Origin: Phytohabitans maris
Lineage (GTDB): Bacteria; Actinomycetota; Actinomycetes; Mycobacteriales; Micromonosporaceae
DNA length: 64,000 nt
Assembly: GCF_031085175.1 (NCBI RefSeq)
Contig: NZ_JAVHUY010000005.1
Location: 62,001-126,000 of the forward strand
Direction of reading: 5' to 3'
The position numbers and the translations under genes were made by a program. Below the pieces are notes generated by a model. That model saw nothing but the letters and a program-made list of their open reading frames with translations. It was not told where the DNA came from and did no database searches. Below are positions 1 through 8,550 of this stretch, one piece after another (positions within the stretch are counted from its first letter, which is position 1; each line of letters opens with the position of its first letter).

Positions 1-804
1 TGGCTTGCGCCCCACACCTCCGTAGTTGAGCGCGGAGAGGCCGCTGGGCTTGTCGTCCGGCGAGTCGGGGCGCCACTCGTGCACCCAGACCAGGCCCGGC
101 TCGACCAGCTCGAACCCGTCGAAGAACCGCAGGATCTCGGCGTGCGTCCGCATCGCCAGCGGCGTGGGCGTGCGCTCGATCGCCTCCGCCGCCTCGCGGA
201 ACTCGTCCGGGTGACTCTCGTGGGTGCCGTGGCCGATCACCAGGTAGCTCCCCGGCGCCAGCCGCTGCTTGAGCACGGCCAGCGCGCCGTACGGATCGCG
301 GTCGTCGCGCACGGCGTGCAGGAGCGCGACCAGCAGCAGCGCCACCGGCCGGTCGAAGTCGATCAGCTCCACCACGGACGGGTGCTCCAGGACCGCGCGC
401 GGGTTGGCGAAGTCCTCGCGGATCGCCGTGGCGTACGGGTTGTCGGCCAGGATCTGCCGGCTGTGCGCCACCGCGATCGGGTCGATGTCCACGTAGGCCA
501 CCCGCGCCTCGGAGTCGACCTTTTGCGCGATCTCGTGGACGTTGCCGACCGTGGGGATGCCCGAGCCGATGTCGAGGAACTGCCGGACGCCCTGGTCGAG
601 GACGAACCGCGTGGCCCGGTGGAGGAAGGCCCGGTTGACCCGCGCCTGGACCTTCACATCGGGAAAGACGGAGATCAGCTGGCGCGCCAGCGCCCGGTCG
701 GCGGCGAAGTTGTGCGACCCGCCGAGCAGATAGTCGTACGCCCGGGCCACGGTCGCGCTGTCGTGATCGACGTCGTCGGGTGCCCAGTCCGGTCGGTCCG
801 TCAT
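1..804 (-). CDS. SAM-dependent methyltransferase, DUF574 type (C-terminus beyond window)
   Basis: The reading frame starts at ATG 804 and stays open to the left edge, giving 268 residues of a family usually about 270 long, so only the last few residues are missing. It begins MTDRPDWAPDDVDHDSATVA and carries the family signature YDYLLGG (about residue 27), the SAM-binding loop FLDIGSGIPT (about 75) and YVDIDPIAV (about 105). These are typical of the actinobacterial S-adenosyl methyltransferase family (PF04672). The substrate of the family is not established. AGAGGAG lies six bases before the ATG and a good promoter lies further upstream. The gene is followed to the right by non-coding repeats, so it looks monocistronic. 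The family call is firm; the function is unknown. Confidence 0.85.
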   Translation of the reverse strand, partial: MTDRPDWAPDDVDHDSATVARAYDYLLGGSHNFAADRALARQLISVFPDVKVQARVNRAFLHRATRFVLDQGVRQFLDIGSGIPTVGNVHEIAQKVDSEARVAYVDIDPIAVAHSRQILADNPYATAIREDFANPRAVLEHPSVVELIDFDRPVALLLVALLHAVRDDRDPYGALAVLKQRLAPGSYLVIGHGTHESHPDEFREAAEAIERTPTPLAMRTHAEILRFFDGFELVEPGLVWVHEWRPDSPDDKPSGLSALNYGGVGRKP

Positions 805-830
805 CGCGCTCCTCTGGTGATGGGACCCCA

Positions 831-859
831 AGTATCCTGTGTTCCGGCCCACGGCTCAA
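831..859 (-). promoter_or_regulatory. Promoter for the methyltransferase gene
   Basis: On the minus strand a -35-like TTGAGC (859-854) and a -10-like GATACT (836-831) are separated by 17 bp. They lie about 25 bp before the ATG at 804, with an AGAGGAG ribosome site between. This matches the housekeeping sigma consensus seen in actinobacteria. Confidence 0.5.
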
Positions 860-1084
860 TTCCGCGGTCGATACATTCGCATGCCCGCCCGCCGCGCGCG
901 GGGCTCCGGCCCAGCTCAGCGCCGTGCCACATCCGCCATGTTGATCAGGCATCCCGTGGCGTGTCGGCCCGCGCCGCGATCGAGAGATTTGCGCTACCGC
1001 GACGCCCGCGGTGGGTCCGAACGAAATGCCGCCCAGCTCAAGTCGATCATGGCTAGCCCGTCCCGCGCGGGGTCGACGTGCGGC

Positions 1085-1132
1085 GATCGTGGTATTCCTG
1101 TGCCCCTCCGAGGGCACCTCGATACCACGATC
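1085..1132. repeat. AGATCGTGGTAY hairpin, copy 1
   Basis: GATCGTGGTAT (1085-1095) and ATACCACGATC (1122-1132) are perfect inverted arms. Inside them a second stem pairs TGCCC with GGGCA. The same two-tier design recurs at 23862-23910. Confidence 0.7.
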
Positions 1133-1198
1133 TCAACGACCGCCCGGTGCTCGCCGGCCAAAGCCGGTGAGAGGAGCTCGACAGTGGACCGTTCCAGC

Positions 1199-1248
1199 AG
1201 ATCGTGGTACGGATCCGCCCGCCCAGGGGCAGCGGCGTACCACGATCT
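1199..1248. repeat. AGATCGTGGTAY hairpin, copy 2
   Basis: AGATCGTGGTAC (1199-1210) and GTACCACGATCT (1237-1248) are perfect 12-bp arms around a 26-nt loop. The next line of sequence also contains a degenerate GTGATCGTGGCCC (about 1265), which may be a decayed half copy. Confidence 0.7.
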
Positions 1249-2197
1249 CGACCGCCGCCGCGGTGTGATCGTGGCCCGGCCCCACCCGGGGCCGGGCGGC
1301 GGCCTGACGCTCCCGAGCGCGCCCGGCTCACAGCCTCGATCGAACTGGCGTGAGTGGCATTTGGGTCCGGACCGTTGCTCCCGCGGCCTCACCCTCCGCC
1401 GTCCACAGTCCACCCGCCGCGGTCGGCGGGGCGCGCGCCGCCAGCGGGTCCGTGCGTCCTTGAAGCTCTCGAGCTGGGCGCACGGTCCGTCGATCAAGGA
1501 CCCGGGACCTTCCCGGTCCGGGCCGACCGCGCCGCATCAAGCCGAGGGCTCCGCCCACGGAGCTGCCGCCTGCCCGGCAGGAGGTCGTTCGCGCGGATCG
1601 CGGACGTCGGCGTAGCCGTGCCGGTGGGTGGGGTCACATCCAGCCGGCACCGGGGCCCGGCGGCCCGGACGGACAGGGCTCGACCCGGGACTCCGCCGAC
1701 GCCGTCCGGCGCGGCCGGCCGGCCCGTCACCCGAAGGGTGGGCGGATCCCATGATCGGCGCTGGGGTTGGTGATCGTGGTCTTTCGGGCATCGCGCGAGC
1801 GCCGGCGCCGGCCCAACGGCGCGGCCTGGGCGTGGGAGCCGCACCCTCCGCGTTCGGCCGCGGTGACCCCTCGCCGCCGCGCGGTCGCCGAGGTGCCCCG
1901 TCCGCGCGTGCAGCTCGAGAGCTCCGTAGGGCTCCGGCGGTGACGGGGCGAGGAACCCGGGCGGAGCTGGCAGCGGAGGCCGGGGAAGTCGGCGAGCGCC
2001 AGCTCGCCGCCGGGCGGAGCGGTGCCCGCGGGAAAGCACCCCAAGAAAACGCTCCGCTGCGCTCCACGTTTCCCCCGGGGGACCCCGCGCATGCGGTCCG
2101 CAGGTGAGGCGGACCGGGGTAAATCTGCTTCTGGGAACGCTCTGAGCTGCTGGTGGGGCGAGGGTTAGAAGGGGAATGGCCGGGTATCTCGCGGGTC

Positions 2198-3835
2198 ATG
2201 CGGGTGCTTGGGGTCAACTCGATCTTTCACGATCCGGCGGCGGCGATCGTCGTGGACGGGCGGGTGGTGGCCGCCGCGGAGGAGGAGCGGTTCAGCCGCC
2301 GGAAGCACGGTAAGCGGCCGGTGCCCTTCAGCGCCTGGGAGCTGCCCGAGCTGGCCGCCGCCTGGTGCCTGGAGCGGGCCGGGCTGGAGGCGGGCGACCT
2401 GGACGCGGTGGCGTACTCGTTCGACCCGGCGCTCTGCCGTGAGGATCTTGACGACAGCGACCCGTGGGACTGGCTGCGCGTCGAGTATGCCCAGCGTGCG
2501 CCGCAGTTTCTGGCCACCGCCCTGCCCGGGCTGGACCCGGGGATGGTCCGGTTCGTGCCGCACCACGTCGCGCACGCCGCCTCGGCCGGGCTCGCCATGC
2601 CGTACCGGGACGACGCCGCGGTGCTCGTGCTGGACGGGCGGGGTGAGTCGGCCAGTCACCTCGCCGGGGTGTACCGGGACGGCTGGATCACCGCGCTGCG
2701 CGCCCAGCGGCTGCCGCACTCGCTCGGGCTGCTCTACGAGGATCTGACCCGCCACCTGGGCTTCCAGCACTCCAGTGACGAGTACAAGGTGATGGCCCTC
2801 GCGTCCTACGGCGAGCCGAAGCACCTGCCGCTGCTGCGCCAGCTGGTCCGGGCGGACGGGGAGGGCGGGTTCACCGTCGAGCCGGTCGCCTGGGGCACCC
2901 TCGCCAAGCCCCGCGCGCCGGGCGGTGAGATGACCGGGGAGCACGCCGACCTGGCCGCCAGCGCGCAGGCGCGGCTGGAGGAGGTGCTGCTCGACCTGGC
3001 CCGCTGGACGTACGAGGCGGCCGGCGGCCCGCGAGTGCTGGCGATGGCCGGCGGCACCGCGCTCAACTGCGTCGCCAACGCCAGGATCGCGGCGGAGGGG
3101 CCGTTCGAGCACGTGTGGGTGCAGCCGGCGGCCGGCGACGCGGGCACCGCCCTCGGCGCGGCGCTGCACGTCGCCCGCGAGGAGGGAGCGCGGCCCGAGC
3201 CGATGCCGGGCGTGGCCCTCGGCCGCGGGTGGAGCGACGCCGACCTCGAAGCCGAGCTGCGCCGCGCCGCGCTCCCCTTCACCCGGGCGGAGTCGATCGC
3301 CGCGGAGGCGGCGCGGGTACTGGCCGGCAACGGCATCGTGGCATGGTTTCAGGGGCGCGCCGAGTACGGCCCGCGGGCGCTCGGCCACCGTTCGCTGCTC
3401 GCCCACCCCGGCGACCGGGACACCACCCGGCGGATGAACGACGTGAAGGGGCGCGAGCAGTTTCGCCCGATCGCGCCGATGGTGCGGGCCGAGCGGGCGG
3501 CCGAGGTCTTCGACGGGGTGCTGCCGAGCCCGTACATGCTGTTCGTCCACACCGTACGGCCACAGTGGCGGGACCGGATCCCGGCGGTGGTGCATGTGGA
3601 CGGTACCGCGCGGGTGCAGACAGTGGACGGTGCCCAGGAGCCGCTGGTGGCCGAGATGCTGGCCGAGTTCGACCGGCTGACCGGGCTGCCCGTCGTCGTC
3701 AACACCTCGCTCAACACCGCCGGGCTGCCCATAGTGGACACCCCGCGCGAGGCGATGGAGCTCTTCGGCTCGGCACCGGTAGACCTGCTCGCGATCGGGC
3801 CGTACGCGGTGCGCCGGGCCGAGGCGTTCCGTTGA
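2198..3835 (+). CDS. Carbamoyltransferase, NodU/CmcH family
   Basis: This 545-residue enzyme is expected to transfer a carbamoyl group from carbamoyl phosphate (through carbamoyl-adenylate) to a hydroxyl of a sugar or natural product. The start chosen is ATG 2198, where the family N-terminus MRVLGVNSIFHDPAAAIV begins; an in-frame GTG at 2153 adds only a non-conserved extension. Visible motifs are AAAEEERFSRRKHG, the metal-binding HHVAHAASAG (about residue 125), AMAGGTALNCVAN (about 283) and the C-terminal AEYGPRALGHRSLLAHP (about 388). It is the first gene of the sugar operon and its TGA overlaps the next start. A likely substrate is a heptose or other sugar of the glycan built by its neighbours, by analogy with the carbamoylated heptose of the Pseudomonas aeruginosa LPS core; this is inference. 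Confidence 0.88.
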   Translation: MRVLGVNSIFHDPAAAIVVDGRVVAAAEEERFSRRKHGKRPVPFSAWELPELAAAWCLERAGLEAGDLDAVAYSFDPALCREDLDDSDPWDWLRVEYAQRAPQFLATALPGLDPGMVRFVPHHVAHAASAGLAMPYRDDAAVLVLDGRGESASHLAGVYRDGWITALRAQRLPHSLGLLYEDLTRHLGFQHSSDEYKVMALASYGEPKHLPLLRQLVRADGEGGFTVEPVAWGTLAKPRAPGGEMTGEHADLAASAQARLEEVLLDLARWTYEAAGGPRVLAMAGGTALNCVANARIAAEGPFEHVWVQPAAGDAGTALGAALHVAREEGARPEPMPGVALGRGWSDADLEAELRRAALPFTRAESIAAEAARVLAGNGIVAWFQGRAEYGPRALGHRSLLAHPGDRDTTRRMNDVKGREQFRPIAPMVRAERAAEVFDGVLPSPYMLFVHTVRPQWRDRIPAVVHVDGTARVQTVDGAQEPLVAEMLAEFDRLTGLPVVVNTSLNTAGLPIVDTPREAMELFGSAPVDLLAIGPYAVRRAEAFR

Positions 3836-4788
3836 TTTCGATCGTCGTGCCGACCGTGGGGCGGCCCAGCCTCGCCGTGCTCCTCGACCGCCTGGCTCCG
3901 TCCACAGCGGAGGGTGCGGAGATCCTGGTGGTGGACGACCGCCCCGGCCGGTCGAGCTCTCCGGGGCTCCCGGTGCGGGACGGCGCGTACCCGAAAATGC
4001 TGGCGGGACGCGGCCGCGGGCCGGCGGCGGCGCGCAACACGGGCTGGCGGGCCGCCCGGTTCCCGTGGGTCGCGTTTCTGGACGACGACGTGGTGCCGGA
4101 CCCGGACTGGTTCGCGCGGCTCCGCGCGGACCTGGACGTGCCCGCGCGGGTCGGCGGCGTGCAGGGGCGGATCCGTGTGCCGCTGCCGCGCGACCGGCCG
4201 CCCACCGACTGGGAGCGCGCCACTGCGGGCCTCGAGGAGGCCCGCTGGATAACCGCGGACATGGCCTACCGGCGGACCGCGCTGGCCGGCGTGGGCGGCT
4301 TCGACGAACGCTTTCCGCGCGCGTACCGGGAAGACGCCGAGCTGGCCTACCGGGTGCGGTGCGCGGGCTGGGAGCTCGTGCGCGGCGCGCGGCGGGTGAC
4401 CCACCCGGTGCGGCCGGAAGGGCCGTGGGTGAGCCTGCGGGCCCAGCGCGGCAACGCGGACGACGCGCTGTTGCGGCGCTTGTACGGGCCGCGGTGGCGG
4501 GCGCGCGTGGAGGGGTTGCCCGGGCGGCGTCCGCGTCACGCGGTCATCACCGCGGCGCTCGTCGTGGCCGCCACCGTGCCGCGCCTGCGGATGGTGGCGG
4601 GGGCGGCCTGGTTGGCGGGTACGGCGGAGTTCGCGGCCGCCCGCATCAAGCCCGGCCCGAAGGCACCCCGCGAGATCGCCGCCGCGCTCCTGACGAGCGT
4701 GCTCATCCCTCCACTGGCGACCGTGCACTGGCTGCGCGGCTGGTGGCGCTGGCGTGGCGCGCGCCCGCTCGGGGGCGGGTCCAGTTGA
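3832..4788 (+). CDS. Glycosyltransferase family 2
   Basis: This 318-residue inverting glycosyltransferase starts at TTG 3832, overlapping the carbamoyltransferase stop in TTGA, and its first residues already belong to the fold (ISIVVPTVGRPSLAVL). The nucleotide-sugar site shows ILVVDDRPG (about residue 30) and the DXD-type FLDDDVVPDPDW (about 82). The acceptor side shows YREDAELAYRV (about 165), the usual ED motif. A hydrophobic C-terminal stretch (about residues 240-300, with HAVITAALVVAATV and LLTSVLIPPLATV) suggests membrane association. The product ends at TGA 4786-4788, which shares an A with the next ATG. It probably adds one sugar to an envelope glycan; donor and acceptor are not visible from sequence. 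Confidence 0.85.
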   Translation: MISIVVPTVGRPSLAVLLDRLAPSTAEGAEILVVDDRPGRSSSPGLPVRDGAYPKMLAGRGRGPAAARNTGWRAARFPWVAFLDDDVVPDPDWFARLRADLDVPARVGGVQGRIRVPLPRDRPPTDWERATAGLEEARWITADMAYRRTALAGVGGFDERFPRAYREDAELAYRVRCAGWELVRGARRVTHPVRPEGPWVSLRAQRGNADDALLRRLYGPRWRARVEGLPGRRPRHAVITAALVVAATVPRLRMVAGAAWLAGTAEFAAARIKPGPKAPREIAAALLTSVLIPPLATVHWLRGWWRWRGARPLGGGSS

Positions 4789-6380
4789 TGTTTACTTCTT
4801 CTGACCTCGGGAACCAGCGTCATGTGCGAAGCCATCTGTTCGATGCGGTGCTTTTCGACCGCGACGGCACGCTCGTGCACGATGTGCCGTACAACGGGGA
4901 TCCAGCCCTCGTGCGCGCGGTAGCGGGCGCACGGGCCGCGCTGGACCGGCTTCGCGCGGCCGGGTTCCGGCTCGGTGTAGTGACCAATCAGTCAGGAATC
5001 GCCCGCGGGCGGCTGGCGCCCGAGGACGTGGCGAAGGTCAACGCCCGGGTGGAGGAGCTGCTTGGGCCGTTCGACACCTGGCAGGTGTGCTCGCACGGAG
5101 AGCGCGACGGGTGCCGGTGTCGCAAGCCACAGCCTGGCATGATCGTCGATGCCGCCGCGGCGCTGGGGACCACACCCCAGCGCTGCGTGGTCGTTGGCGA
5201 CATCGGCCGCGACATGGCGGCGGCCGGAGCGGCGGGCGCCGCCGGCATCCTGGTGCCCACCGAGGTCACCCGACCCGAGGAGGTTGCCGCCGCGCCCACC
5301 GTGGCCGGCGACCTGGATGCCGCGGTACGCCAGATCCTGCGCCGCTCCCGACTCGTACCCGCGGGCACCACCCGGCCCCGCCGCGGCACCGTGCTCGTGG
5401 CCCGCCCCGACTCCGCCGGCGACGTGCTGGTCACCGGCCCGGCGATCCGGGCCGTCTCGGCCGGCGCCGAGCGGGTCGTCATGCTCTGCGGGCCGCGCGG
5501 CCGGCGCGCCGCCGAGCTGCTGCCCGGCGTCGACGAGCTGATCGAGTGGCGGCTGCCGTGGATCGACCCCAGCCCGGAGCCGCTGGCCCGGTCCGAAGTG
5601 GACGCCATGGTGGACCGCCTCGCGGCGGCGGCGCCGGAGGAGGCTGTGCTGTTCACCTCGTTCCACCAGTCGGCGCTCCCGCTCGCACTGGTGCTGCGGA
5701 TGGCCGGCGTGCGCCGGATCGCCGCGATCAGCGACGACTACCCGGGCTCCCTTCTGGACGTACGGCACCGCGTGCCGCTCGGCATCCCCGAGCCGGAGCG
5801 GGCGCTCTCGCTGGCCGCCGCGGCCGGCTTTCCACTCCCGCCCGACGACGTGCCGGAGCTGCGGCTGCGCGACGTCGAGGGCGGACCGGACCTGGCTCCC
5901 GGGTACGTCGTGGTGCACCCCGGCGCCTCCGTGCCGGCCCGGGCCTGCCCGCCCGAGCGGTACGCCGAGATCGTCGCCGCGCTCACCGGCGCCGGACACC
6001 GCGTGGTGGTCACCGGCGGACCGGAGGAGCTGCCGCTCAGCGCCCGGGTCGCCGGCGCCTCCGCGCTCGACCTCGGCGGGCAGACCTCGCTCAGCGCGCT
6101 GGCCGCGGTCATCGCCCGGGCCGCCTGCCTCGTGGTCGCCAACACCGGCCCCGCACACCTGGCCGCCGCGGTCGGTACGCCGGTGGTGAGCCTCTTCGCG
6201 CCGACCGTCCCGTTCGGACAGTGGGGGCCGTACCGGGTGCCGTGGGTGCGCATCGGCGACGCGACCGCCCCGTGCCGCAACACCCGGGCGGCTGTCTGCC
6301 CGGTCGCCGGCCATCCCTGCCTGTCCACGGTGGACCCGCTCGCGGTGGTGGAGGCGGTCCGCCGGGTCGGTGCGCCGTGA
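4788..6380 (+). CDS. HAD-IIIA (GmhB-like) phosphatase fused to GT9 heptosyltransferase
   Basis: One 530-residue frame joins two enzymes. Residues about 18-175 are a HAD-IIIA phosphatase: catalytic FDRDGTL (Asp24, Asp26), TNQSG, the GmhB zinc loop (VCSHGERDGCRCRKP, with a CxH and a CxC pair) and VVGDIGRDM. This is the profile of D-glycero-D-manno-heptose-1,7-bisphosphate phosphatase. Residues about 205-530 are a GT9 glycosyltransferase of the ADP-heptose:LPS heptosyltransferase type, with VVVHPGASVPARACPPERY, LGGQTSLSALAAVI and VVANTGPAHLAAAVG. The ATG at 4788 overlaps the previous TGA and the end overlaps the next GTG. There is no stop or frameshift between the parts and composition is uniform, so the fusion is real in this assembly. 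It couples one step of ADP-heptose synthesis to its use. Confidence 0.87.
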   Translation: MFTSSDLGNQRHVRSHLFDAVLFDRDGTLVHDVPYNGDPALVRAVAGARAALDRLRAAGFRLGVVTNQSGIARGRLAPEDVAKVNARVEELLGPFDTWQVCSHGERDGCRCRKPQPGMIVDAAAALGTTPQRCVVVGDIGRDMAAAGAAGAAGILVPTEVTRPEEVAAAPTVAGDLDAAVRQILRRSRLVPAGTTRPRRGTVLVARPDSAGDVLVTGPAIRAVSAGAERVVMLCGPRGRRAAELLPGVDELIEWRLPWIDPSPEPLARSEVDAMVDRLAAAAPEEAVLFTSFHQSALPLALVLRMAGVRRIAAISDDYPGSLLDVRHRVPLGIPEPERALSLAAAAGFPLPPDDVPELRLRDVEGGPDLAPGYVVVHPGASVPARACPPERYAEIVAALTGAGHRVVVTGGPEELPLSARVAGASALDLGGQTSLSALAAVIARAACLVVANTGPAHLAAAVGTPVVSLFAPTVPFGQWGPYRVPWVRIGDATAPCRNTRAAVCPVAGHPCLSTVDPLAVVEAVRRVGAP

Positions 6381-7321
6381 ACGTCCTGCTCTGGCACGTG
6401 CACGGATCGTGGACGACCGCGTTCGTGCACGGCAAGCACCGCTACCTCGTACCGGTCACCCCGGACCGGGGCCGGTACGGTCTCGGCCGCGCCCGCACGT
6501 ACGACTGGCCGGACACCGCCGAGGAGGTCCCGCCGGAGCGGCTCGCGGCCGAGGACGTCGACGTGGTGGTGCTGCAGCGCCCCGACGAGCTGGAGCTGGT
6601 CGACCGCTGGCTGGGCCGCCGCCCGCCCCTGGTCTTCGTGGAGCACAACACCCCGAAGGGGGACGTGCCCGACTCCCGCCACCCGATGGCGGACCGGGAC
6701 GACGTCCTGATCGTGCACGTGACCCACTTCAACGAGCTCTTCTGGGACACCGGCGGCACCCGTACGACCGTTGTCGAGCACGGCATCGTGCCGCCTGCGG
6801 CCCGCTACTCCGGTGAGCTGAGCCGCCTCGCCGTCGCCACCAACGAGCCGGTGCGCCGCGGCCGGGTGACCGGCACCGACCTGTTCCCGCGGTTCGCCGC
6901 CGTGGCGCCGCTCGACGTGTACGGGATGGGTGTCTCGGGGCTAGCACTGTCTGATGTGGATGCCCACGACGATCTGCCCCAGGCGCGGATGCACGCCGAG
7001 ATCGCTCGCCGCCGCGCGTACCTGCACCTGTGCCGGTGGACGTCGCTCGGGCTGAGCCTCGTCGAGGCGATGGCGATGGGGATGCCCGTCGCCGCGCTCG
7101 CCACCACCGAGGCGGTCGAGGCCGTGCCACCCGACGCGGGCGTGGTCTCCACCCGGGTGGAGACCCTCGTGGAGGCGGCGCGGTGGCTGCTGGAGGAGCC
7201 GGAGGAGGCCCGCCGGCTGGGCGACCGCGCCCGGGTGGCGGCTAATGAACGTTACGGGCTCGACCGGTTCCTGGCCGACTGGGACAGGCTGTTCGAGTCG
7301 ATCTGTGGTCGTGGGGGATGA
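6377..7321 (+). CDS. Glycosyltransferase, GT-B fold (GT4-like)
   Basis: This 314-residue protein starts at GTG 6377, overlapping the previous TGA by GTGA. The N-terminal half is poorly conserved, with VVLQRPDELELVDRWLG and LVFVEHNTPKGDVPD. The C-terminal half has the GT-B donor-site look: LGLSLVEAMAMGMPVAALAT (about residue 222), in which the Glu of SLVEAMAMG matches the EX7E region, followed by a helix typical of family 4 (ARWLLEEPEEARRLGDRAR). It is shorter than usual family-4 enzymes (350-400 residues), and donor and acceptor are unknown. Position between the HAD-GT9 gene and another GT4 gene places it in the same glycan assembly pathway. Confidence 0.78.
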   Translation: MNVLLWHVHGSWTTAFVHGKHRYLVPVTPDRGRYGLGRARTYDWPDTAEEVPPERLAAEDVDVVVLQRPDELELVDRWLGRRPPLVFVEHNTPKGDVPDSRHPMADRDDVLIVHVTHFNELFWDTGGTRTTVVEHGIVPPAARYSGELSRLAVATNEPVRRGRVTGTDLFPRFAAVAPLDVYGMGVSGLALSDVDAHDDLPQARMHAEIARRRAYLHLCRWTSLGLSLVEAMAMGMPVAALATTEAVEAVPPDAGVVSTRVETLVEAARWLLEEPEEARRLGDRARVAANERYGLDRFLADWDRLFESICGRGG

Positions 7322-7332
7322 GGAGGTTCGCC

Positions 7333-8550
7333 ATGCGCATCGCGATGATCTCGGAACACGCCAGCCCGCTGGCCGCGCTCGGGGGAGTCGACGCCGGCGG
7401 GCAGAACACCCACGTGGCGGAGCTGGCCACCGCGCTGGCCGGCGAAGGGCACGACGTTCGCGTGTACACCCGCCGGGACTCCACCGACCAGCCGGTGCTG
7501 GTGCCGATGGCAGACGGCGTGACGGTCGCGCACGTACCAGCCGGCCCGCCGGAGCCGCTGCCCAAGGACGAGCTCCTGCCGTACATGAAGGACTTCAGCC
7601 GCTGGCTCGTCGACCAGTGGCGCGGCGACGAGTGGGCGCCGAGCGTGGCGCACGCGCACTTCTGGATGAGCGGGCTCGCCGCCGTCACCGCGGGCCGCCA
7701 GACCGGCGTGCCGGTGGTGCAGACGTACCACGCGCTCGGCACGGTCAAGCGGCGGCACCAGGGCGCGGCGGACACCAGCCCGGCGCGGCGGATCGGGTAC
7801 GAGCGGGCGCTCGGCCGGGCCGTCGACCGGGTCGTCGCGCAGTGCCAGGACGAGGTGCGCGAGCTGGTCCGGATGGGTGTGCCGCGCAACCGCATGGCGC
7901 TCATCCCGTCCGGTGTGGACAGTGAGCGGTTCTCGCCCGAGGGTGCGGCGGAGCCGCGTGACCCGGACCGGCCACGGATCCTGACGGTGGGGCGGTTCGT
8001 GGAGCGCAAGGGTTTCGCCGACCTGATCCGCGCGCTGAAGATCGTTCCCGGCGCCGAGTGCGTCGTCGTGGGCGGGCCGCCACCCGACCGGCTCGACGGC
8101 GACCAGTTCGCCGGCAAGCTGCGCCGCCTCGCCGAGTCCACAAAGGTCGCCGACCGGCTGCGGATCGTCGGTGCCGTGCCGGCGAACGAGATGCCGCGCT
8201 GGTACCGCTCCGCGGACGTCCTGGCGACCGCCCCCTGGTACGAGCCGTTCGGGCTGACCCCGCTCGAAGCGATGGCCTGCGGCGTACCCGTGATCGGCAC
8301 CGCCGTCGGCGGCCTCACCGACACCGTCGTGGACGGGCTCACCGGCGACCTCGTACCGCCACGCGACCCGCGTTCGCTCGGCATGGCGCTGCGCCGGGTG
8401 CTCGGCGACCCCGTGCGGCGGTTCGCGTACGCCACCGCGGCGCTCGATCGGGCCCGCCAGTGCTACTCCTGGAAGCGGGCCGCGGAGCAACTGGGAGCCG
8501 TGTACGCCACGGTGAGCGGGCTGCGTCCGGCGACCGGGGCGGTGGCTTGA
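7333..8550 (+). CDS. Glycosyltransferase family 4
   Basis: This 405-residue retaining glycosyltransferase starts at ATG 7333, with GAGGAGG five bases upstream; an ATG at 7318 overlapping the previous stop is in frame but gives only five extra residues. The N-terminal Rossmann half shows MISEHASPLAALGGVDAGG and VAELATALAGEGHDVRVYTR. The C-terminal half shows ILTVGRFVERKGFADLIRAL, then the family-4 donor motif YEPFGLTPLEAMACGVPVIG with both Glu residues of EX7E. The GGVDAGGQNTHV loop resembles sucrose-phosphate-synthase-like and mycothiol MshA-like enzymes. It ends in TGATG, coupled to gmhA. It most likely acts on the heptose-containing glycan. Confidence 0.88.
   Translation: MRIAMISEHASPLAALGGVDAGGQNTHVAELATALAGEGHDVRVYTRRDSTDQPVLVPMADGVTVAHVPAGPPEPLPKDELLPYMKDFSRWLVDQWRGDEWAPSVAHAHFWMSGLAAVTAGRQTGVPVVQTYHALGTVKRRHQGAADTSPARRIGYERALGRAVDRVVAQCQDEVRELVRMGVPRNRMALIPSGVDSERFSPEGAAEPRDPDRPRILTVGRFVERKGFADLIRALKIVPGAECVVVGGPPPDRLDGDQFAGKLRRLAESTKVADRLRIVGAVPANEMPRWYRSADVLATAPWYEPFGLTPLEAMACGVPVIGTAVGGLTDTVVDGLTGDLVPPRDPRSLGMALRRVLGDPVRRFAYATAALDRARQCYSWKRAAEQLGAVYATVSGLRPATGAVA

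Larger units (their letters stand above)
977..2105. repeat. Composite non-coding repeat region R1
   Basis: This stretch of over 1.1 kb between the methyltransferase gene and the sugar operon has no convincing gene: the frames open across it lack codon bias and motifs. It is a mosaic of modules that recur at 14.6, 23.6-24.1, 27.0-27.5 and 37.9-38.6 kb. These are a GCGCTACCGCGACGCCCG end (991), GGTCCGGACCGTTGCTCCCG followed by GCGGCCTCACCCTCCG (about 1363), two AGATCGTGGTAY hairpins (1085, 1199), a half hairpin (1772), and the CCCCAAGAAAACGCTCCGC module (about 2039). A degenerate inverted end (GACGTCGGCGTAGCC) lies near 1603. The pattern suggests several nested or truncated copies of one element family. 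Confidence 0.65.

Noticed and set aside
2153-2197. GTG 2153 as start of the carbamoyltransferase
   Set aside because: It adds 15 residues that do not belong to the family; the conserved N-terminus begins at ATG 2198.
839-2217. Several open frames of 120-260 codons on both strands across the intergenic region 0.8-2.2 kb
   Set aside because: They lack ribosome sites, third-position bias and motifs, are rich in Arg, Pro and Gly, and coincide with repeats also found elsewhere as non-coding.
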